From contig NC_068576.1 of assembly GCF_025698545.1 (NCBI RefSeq), positions 54,844,094 to 54,908,093 on the forward strand: a stretch of 64,000 nt of DNA, given 5' to 3'. The notes under the pieces are model-generated. The model was not told where the DNA came from, did not search any database, and was given only the letters and a program-made list of their open reading frames with translations. The DNA is from Gossypium raimondii (Eukaryota; Streptophyta; Magnoliopsida; Malvales; Malvaceae). Numbering within the stretch: position 1 is the stretch's first letter; every line of letters begins with the position of its first letter. Below, piece by piece: positions 58,381 to 64,000 of the stretch. Both the position numbers and the translations under genes were made by a program.

Positions 58381-61280
58381 CTTTCACTTTGCAGCTAATA
58401 ATTGTTTTTTTTTTTTTTTTGAGTAACAGCTAATAATTGTTAAAAACCACTTTTTGCCCCCCCGCCCTCCCCAATATGTCTTTTATTAAATTAAAAAAAT
58501 TATTACTCTAGGTTTTTTTTCATTAATTCATGTATTATTTTAAAATAATAATACACTCCGAAGTATCCCTTCTTTGAATTTATAATTAATATTTTTTTAA
58601 AAAGAAAACAGAAAAATTAGGTTTTTGAAGTTGTTAAAGCAGAGTCTGCATGCTTTCTACGTTCATTTGGCTTCTGTTAGTGCTGCGCTTTTAAATTTGG
58701 GTTAATTGCTACTTTAATTTTGATTAAAAAAATTAATTAATTAAAAAGAAAAATGGAAGGAAAGCAATAGATCTACCTTGTGGGCAAATGGTAATAAAAA
58801 GACAATATTTACTTTAGTTAAACAAAGGCGTGGGTCCGGTGTTAGTAAGTTGCATGTGATTGGGGCCATTGGTTTTATTATTAATTAAAATATTAAGAAT
58901 CACCCTGAAGGATCGCCTCCCACTCTGTTTCATTTTATTTTTTTAAGTACATGAACCTCAAATATCTGTGTAATATTTGCTGGTAAGATACTAATCTCCA
59001 TCTTTAAGCTACCTATCTTTTCTTTAAATTAATTAATTAGATTTTTTATTACATAAAAATAGTAAGCGAAGAGTATAATGTAATAATTTGAATATATTGA
59101 TATGAAGTTACAAGTGAGGATAATAAGGTACAGGACAGGATCACATTGACACAGCTGTCAAAGGCCCCAATACATATGAGGTGCTAAGGTAAGAACGTGC
59201 GTGGCGTTTTTCCCCCATCTGCCAGCCAATCCCATTAGCCCACCACCCATCCATCTTTCGTTTTTCGGCTTAACTCCACTATACCTCCCCAAACAATGAC
59301 TTTGATTTTTAATTCATCCTTAAATTTCAAAACGGTCCAATTAAATCCTTAAGCTAAGCTATCAGTCTAATCGGGTTTATCGTTAAATGCTAGCTTGGAT
59401 ATGATTAGACTGATTCAAGGATTATAGAAATATGGGAAGGTTTGGAGAATAATATTAGACTCGAAAGAGGGGTTCGGGCAAAAAAATATTTTTTCATTGT
59501 ATGGGCAAACTTGAGTAGTAAGTAAAATTCAAACCCAAGCACAATCCAGCCCAACTCGTTTTTAATTTTATATGAAAATTAATTATGTTACATTATAATG
59601 TAAATATTAAAAGTAGGTTAAGATGTTCATGTTTAGAAATTTAATAAAAACATATATAATGATAGTAAAATATATAATTAAAAATATTAAATAAAAATTA
59701 TAGTATGGGCAAACCAAAATAAGCTTAAGTTAGTCATTTAAAATATATTGTCAAGTTAAGGTAAAATTTAAAATCCATATTTCAAGTTGGGTTGAGTGCT
59801 TGGGCAACTATATATGGTACTGATACCATGTATGACCCAGCCTCTGACTTAGGGATGGTAAAAGAAAGACCGAACCCAATGAATTCTAATCTACCCCAAC
59901 TTGTTAGAGGCAGCTTTTTTTTTTCTTCTAGAAATCGAGTTCTGAAATAATGCAATGTGGTTTTTCTATTAAGATTTTTGAGGTCGAATTTAGGTGATAT
60001 TAACCCACCTACCTGATATATTTACAAAAATACTCTTATAATAATTTCATAACTATTTTTATACATTTAAATTAGTTCTTTTATTTTATAATAATCTATA
60101 ATCTATATATATATATATATATATTTTAATTTTATAAAAATATTTATATATTTTGTTATATTGTCTACTTTTATAATATATATTTGATTTAAAGTTTTAA
60201 AGATTAGTATATCACAAAATAATATTTAGAATTTCAGGATGAGTTTGGGTAAATCATTTCTTAGTCAGAGATGAAAATAGTATATAAAGTTCGGAGTACG
60301 GATCAAAGTCGGGTAAGCATAAAATTATCCCATTTTACCCATTGTGCACTTCTAGATTTAATGTTAGTTTTTTTTTATAAAAAAAATTATACGAATTATT
60401 ATTATACAAACCAATAATTATATAATTAAGGTTAAAGATGAAGACTGAATTAAGAGAATGAAAAAACGATAATTTTAGAAATTGAATTAAAATATTTCAA
60501 AATTTAAAAACCAAATAAAAAATTAGGAGGAAAGTCGGCTGCAATTAATCCTTTGATCCACCCCCGTTATATTATGCCCAAACAGTCGCACATGCCCCTC
60601 GCCTCTCTTTCTTTTTCTTTTTTTCATTTTCATCCCTTCACACATTCTTCACTTTCACATGTAGTTACTTGCGTCTCACACTAACCCAATCATTTCATAT
60701 ATATAAAATTCTTATGAAAAAAAATCATAAATTGAAATAATAATTATAGATACTAAAATTTTAAATTTTTTTTAAAAAAAATTTGGGATTTAAACCCTGA
60801 AATTTGATCTTTCTTTGTCATTAGTTAAATTGCAGCTCAATTTCCACTCACACTGAAACAAAGAAAAGACAGGTGATGAAGAAAGTACACACTTTGGGTT
60901 TCTGATTTATGATAATAACAATAATTATTCTTTGCTTGTTGGTAATGGTATATGTCCACTTTTTTTCTTAAAAAATTAATTAAAATGGTAGCCGTAGTTT
61001 GCAAATAATGTATATGTACATGTATAGAAGTAATTTATTCAAGGGGTTTATTATATCATAGATTCCAAGTGGGAAGTGGTGAGTTTTTTAGACTTTATTT
61101 AAAGTTTTATTGATGCCAGTACATCTGAATCAGATGGTGTCTCCCTTTTCTTTTCTTTTTTTAATTATTATTTTTATTGTTTAAATTAGGGATAGCCTGA
61201 AAGCAATGTGAAATCAAATGTGTTCCAAATGTAGACTGTTGATTTCTTCTAGTAACTTCTTGCCAGCCACTGAAGAAATT
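58381..61280. other. Intergenic
   Basis: A short direct repeat GCAGCTAATAATTGTTT / ACAGCTAATAATTGTTA flanks a T run (58393-58443). 59455-59790 has GGTTCGGGCAAAA, ATGGGCAAACTTGAG, CCAGCCCAACTCG and a counterpart to the right, related to the element at 3058. (TA)n lies at about 60107-60123. No gene. Confidence 0.45.
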
Positions 61281-61282
61281 AA

Positions 61283-61433
61283 GGGTGAGTTTTGATGGGC
61301 GGTGCGTTTACTTGTGGTTAGTGTAAAAACAGCGGTGGCGGTGAGACTAGATACTGTAGCGATACTGTAGCGTGAGACAAAAAGTAAGCTAAACACACCG
61401 CACCGCACCCAATCGCCCATCCAAACCCACACT
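61283..61433. mobile_element. Small hAT-like MITE, about 150 bp
   Basis: The left end GTGAGTTTTGATGGGCGGTG and the reverse complement of the right end AGTGTGGGTTTGGATGGGCG pair over about 20 bp. The inner part is GC-rich for this region (GCGGTGGCGGTGAGAC, ATACTGTAGCG twice, CACACCGCACCGCACCC) and itself nearly palindromic. The hAT label is by general look; a target duplication is not clear. Confidence 0.55.
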
Positions 61434-61821
61434 AAATACAATTATAAAACTACTAATGTGCTTCAACAATGAAAATATAATTTTTTATTTTTTTCTACAA
61501 TTGAATTAAATCGGTTAAATCATCGTACATAATACATTAGTAGAAGAAAGCATTCAATTATAATAAACTAGCAACAAAAATAAATATTCTATATAATTTA
61601 GTTATTCGAGCATTTCATATTTTTCGGGTTAAAAACTATATGTATCATTTAATCATAAATATTATTTGATTTAGTTAAAATGTATAGTAAATTATTTGTC
61701 GTCATTAAAATTTTTAGATTATTTAAATAATATCAGTAAAATAACTAATAATTATATTCTGAAAATAAAAACATGTCTTAAAATTAAAATACTATTATTG
61801 TATAAAAATAAGTTTTATTTA

Positions 61822-62422
61822 GGGTCTGTTTGATTGCCAGAAAATATTTTCCGTAAAATGATTTCGGAAAATGTTTTACTTTTCTCGTAAAATGATTTCT
61901 TGGAAAATATTTTACGGTGTTTGATTGAATCTGTAAAATATTTTCATTGTTTGGAAGATTTCTGAAATATTTTCCGAAAAATTGTTTTTACATATATTGA
62001 TATATATTAATAAATTTTATATTTTAAATTATTTTTACATGTATTGCAATGATTTATTTATAATAATACTCAATTATTAAGCTACAATATTAATCGTTAT
62101 AAATTGAAAAAACTAATATCAAATAAATTGTTTGTAATTGTGTTAAAAAACAAGTATTGAATAATTAAAAAACAAGTTCTTGGAAAATCGATAAATGAAG
62201 CAATTTTCTACGGAAATGAAGGAAGGAATGAAGGAGGCGATAGAGAGGAGAGCACCAAAATGTCTTACTGAAATTGAAAGGGTAAGACATTTTCCTAAAT
62301 GTAACTCATTTTCCCTTGTTTTGGAGTTCATTTTCCAAATGGAAAATGTTTTCTGCCAATCAAACGCTGGAAAAGTTGGAAATGATTTTCCGGAAAATCA
62401 ATTCCTTCAATCAAACAGACCC
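61822..62422. mobile_element. Tourist-like (PIF/Harbinger) MITE with TTA duplication
   Basis: Starts GGGTCTGTTTGATTGCCAGA and ends with the reverse complement of GGGTCTGTTTGATTGAAGGA, a perfect 15-bp terminal match within longer arms. TTA lies directly on both sides (61819-61821 and 62423-62425), the target size of PIF/Harbinger elements. The 601-bp body is filled with GGAAAAT/ATTTTCC words and has no transposase. The 83-codon frame inside it (62195-62446) is not a gene. Confidence 0.75.
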
Positions 62423-62429
62423 TTAAATC

Positions 62430-62656
62430 ATGTACGTCATGTTTGAAAAAATATAGGGCAATTGGATTTAAGTATTATTATTTGTAATTATTTGCATAAT
62501 TACTTCAATTCTTACTCTAACCGCTATTAATTGGAAAGCGTAATTGAAGTTTTTCAACTAATTACAATGGTTGCCAAAGAATATACCACGAACATATAAT
62601 TACAAGTAATTACACTCAAATCGAGTTAATTGGTGATTTTCCAAATACACCCTAGA
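62430..62656. mobile_element. Possible small TIR element beside the Tourist-like copy
   Basis: TGTTTGAAAAAATA..GGCAATTGGATTTAAGT, then TTATTTGTAATTA, is an imperfect inverted match of the right end (TAATTACAAGTAATTAC, then GAGTTAATTGG, then TTTTCCAAATACACCC). Arms of about 50 bp, no coding part, borders approximate. Confidence 0.4.
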
Positions 62657-64000
62657 TTTATTCATGGATTGGAGTTTCAATTCCATTCAGATAAGTTCAG
62701 GTGAAAAAAATTTCATCTCAAACAGTTAGGTGTTGCTCGAATTTGATTTAAATAATTAGAAATATCTCAATTTAAATTTAAATTTAATCATAAAAACATA
62801 TAATCATTAATATCAAATATGTTTCTAATATTTTGTTAATATATAAACTGATAAATAAGTTTATCCCATTCATATCTTACTAAATTTAAATCTAAACTTT
62901 TTTAATTAAATCGTTATGTTGCCTCGTCTGACTTATATGTCCTTTACCTCCTTAAAATAAAAATTGTATTTTACAAGATTTATAAAATTTTAAGTAAATA
63001 AATAATAAAATAATAATTTGACCTCTCTAAAATGATAAAATTTTGATCTCATATTTTTAAAACTATAAATACATATATCAATCCATTAAAAAAGTATTAT
63101 ATTTTAACTCTCTTAAAAATATATAACTTAATGTTGAAAAAAACTTTTGACTTTGGCCCGCCACTTGAAAACAGGTATTTTCCCTAGCCATTGGCTCTCT
63201 GATACAAGGTAGGGTTGAAATAGTCAGTTGGGAATTTAGAATAATTGCACTAAAATTTCCTCCTCTTTTTTTTATTTTTCTTTTTTGTTGAAAGAGAAAG
63301 ATAAAACCATTAGTGGGAATTTTGTAAGGTATTGAAACAAGTTTAAAGAAAGCAACAGTTTAAAAAAAAATGGTATGGCAAAAAAATAAATATCATAAAA
63401 ACCAAGGTGCATGTCACTAATACTTTAAACATCAAAAGGTGGCGTGAACTGTAAACAGTGTGAGTGCTTTCAACGTCTCAAACGCAATTATAAACCACAC
63501 AACGGAAAAAAATCAGTAACATATTTATGAATTTCACTTTTAAAATTACATCTATTATTATTAGTCACATATTATTTATTTGAATAAAATAATTACTTAA
63601 TTATGAAATTTTGAATAAATTATATGCACCGCAGTAAATTAAATCTTCTATTATTAAAAAAATCAATTTAATCATTAATTATTAAAACTCAAATAAAATT
63701 AAATTATAATAGAGTTAACATTTATTATTTTTAAAATTTATAATTATATTTCAACTCCGAATAAAATATTTTATTTATAAAATCATAAAATGCTTTCTAA
63801 AAAGTATATTAAATAATAAATAATATTTTTAAACAGTAAACATTAATTTTGTTGAATTTTGATTTTACGAGATAATGTACCAAATATTTTTTTATATATT
63901 TATGCTATACAATAAAAATAATATTTGACTTGTCAGTGTATATACCAAGTACCAACTATAAATATATATATTTATCTTATTTTTCATATTTTTCAAAAAA
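62657..64000. other. Intergenic, AT-rich
   Basis: No gene, RNA or clear repeat was found to the window end. Confidence 0.45.

Noticed and set aside
62195-62446. 83-codon frame
   Set aside because: Inside the Tourist-like MITE and made of its repeated words.
1-64000. tRNA, rRNA, CRISPR or bacterial operon structure
   Set aside because: None seen. tRNA-like words occur only in diverged repeats that cannot fold as full tRNAs by eye.

Overview
The window looks like nuclear DNA from a dicot plant, most likely cotton (Gossypium) or another Malvaceae. Genes have many short introns with AT-rich, GT..AG borders. Intergenic DNA is very AT-rich and full of TIR elements, tRNA-like repeats and LTRs. The proteins are those of a dicot. 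The species call rests on remembered resemblance of the LTR and repeat sequences to cotton families; no search was run.

Layout from left to right. (1) 1-1690, minus: 5' part of a RING-CH (MARCH-type) E3 ligase gene cut by the window edge. (2) 3058-3641: a TIR element. (3) 4457-4945, plus: small single-exon plant protein of unknown function. (4) 5737-7727, minus: six-exon WAT1-related (nodulin MtN21/EamA) transporter. (5) 9716-10636 and 13224-14903, minus: two AP2/ERF genes in tandem with matching upstream regions. The second is chimeric: its own C-terminus is gone, and in its place are a half AP2 domain and two extra exons. (6) 15.4-20.9 kb: related TIR elements, then a 3.2-kb solo LTR with a perfect 5-bp target duplication. 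(7) 21.5-29.3 kb, plus: a decayed NUP98-type nucleoporin gene in which a three-exon block (FG repeats, GLEBS motif, second FG segment) is repeated five times in tandem; the C-terminal autoproteolytic domain is missing. (8) 30387-31687, plus: intact 60S ribosomal protein L9 gene with a telo-box in its leader region. (9) 32603-34295, minus: intact six-exon CAD1-type alcohol dehydrogenase. (10) 35.9-39.3 kb: second solo LTR beside an L1-type LINE fragment. (11) 40320-41656, minus: two-exon basic small protein, perhaps organellar. (12) 44177-48013, plus: ten-exon TMEM120/TMPIT membrane protein gene carrying three in-frame stop codons. (13) 48-54 kb: repeat-rich intergenic DNA. (14) 54367-57573, minus: three-exon GT-2/GTL1-type trihelix transcription factor with a microsatellite-rich leader region. 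(15) 58.4-64 kb: gene-free DNA with at least three small TIR elements.

The genes are independent plant loci, not a pathway or cluster. The most unusual structures are the internally amplified NUP98 locus, whose units show a two-unit periodicity, and the chimeric ERF gene, in which all three exons stay in one frame. The TMEM120-like locus, which keeps its splice structure but has three stops, also deserves attention.
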